A DNA stretch of 64,000 nt, taken from contig BSDZ01000014.1 of the NCBI GenBank assembly GCA_030268105.1, forward strand, positions 2,500,501 to 2,564,500, in the 5' to 3' direction. The stretch comes from Volvox africanus. Taxonomy: Eukaryota; Chlorophyta; Chlorophyceae; Chlamydomonadales; Volvocaceae. The stretch's first letter is position 1. Every line of letters begins with the position of its first letter. Positions 63,651-64,000 of this stretch are shown in pieces. Both the position numbers and the translations under genes were made by a program. A model generated the notes under the pieces. The model saw only the letters and a list, made by a program, of their open reading frames with translations, was not told where the DNA came from and ran no database searches.

Positions 63651-64000
63651 CTGCAAGGAAGATATGACACGTAAATACAAAATTAAAATAAAAATAGCGA
63701 TCACTCTGAACCCCCTTTTCTCAAATGTTATACCACATGCTTAAAGACAGGGGCGACGGGCACGCGTGGCAATAAATATTGAAAATAACACACCTAACAA
63801 GTTTTAACATTATTTGAGTAAATGATTATAAATTATGTGTATGTGTAAAGATTATCTATCATATATATGCATTGTTCCTTTGAAGCGGGATAAACATCCC
63901 TCCTCTGTTGAGGGTGAATGTGCCCCCCAGTGTTGATGGACGGTGAGGACACCAGTTACAGTGATTTGCGAGCCGACCAGGAGTGGAGTTGAAGGAAGCC
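63651..64000. other. Intron of the hydroxylase-family gene to window end
   Basis: AT-rich (63660-63880) and without a confident exon. The earlier His-box exons of the gene should lie to the right. Confidence 0.5.

Overview
This window is nuclear DNA from a green alga of the volvocine/Chlamydomonas type. Genes are cut into many short exons by introns of about 100-3000 bases with GT-AG borders. Plastid-type proteins are frequent (arogenate dehydratase with a transit-like N-terminus, bestrophin-like thylakoid channel, MET1/TEF30-like PDZ protein). Proteins carry long Ala/Gly/Ser/Pro-rich tails. Several stretches match the TTTTAGGG algal telomere unit, and TGTAA polyadenylation signals follow several stop codons. 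There are no operons or bacterial-style features. Gene models were built by hand from splice borders, reading phase and family motifs; no search was run.

Layout. 1-2352: 3' part of a gene with two thioredoxin/GST-N folds (+). 3622-5385: unrecognised tail-anchored protein (-). 7501-8070: prefoldin subunit 3 (-), sharing a 349-base promoter region with the ribosome-assembly factor MRT4 (+, 8420-11146). 14411-19286: bestrophin-like channel with a long disordered tail (+). 21885-26422: arogenate/prephenate dehydratase (+). 28507-30292: DUF952 protein in four exons (-), divergent from a PQ-loop/MPDU1-type membrane protein (+, 31045-33841). 37203-39147: PDZ protein related to MET1/TEF30 (+, 5' end unresolved). 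39396-39468: tRNA-Phe (-). 41084-47010: CBM48/AMPK-type glycogen- or starch-binding protein (+), whose introns hold very long simple repeats. 49437-56108: double NTF2/SnoaL-like protein (-), with an intronless exostosin-type glycosyltransferase (-, 51024-52499) inside its last intron. 57302-60792: a diverged paralogue of the same double SnoaL-like protein, head to head with the first (+). 63424-63650: 3' exon of a fatty-acid-hydroxylase/sterol-desaturase family gene entering from the right edge (-).

The genes are a mix of housekeeping and plastid functions and do not form one pathway. The most unusual items are the head-to-head SnoaL-like pair with a nested glycosyltransferase, an 86/87-base GT...AG element present almost unchanged in two introns, a pair of 89-base direct repeats around a tRNA-like core, and a striking excess of the octamer GTACGGCA/TGCCGTAC across the whole window.
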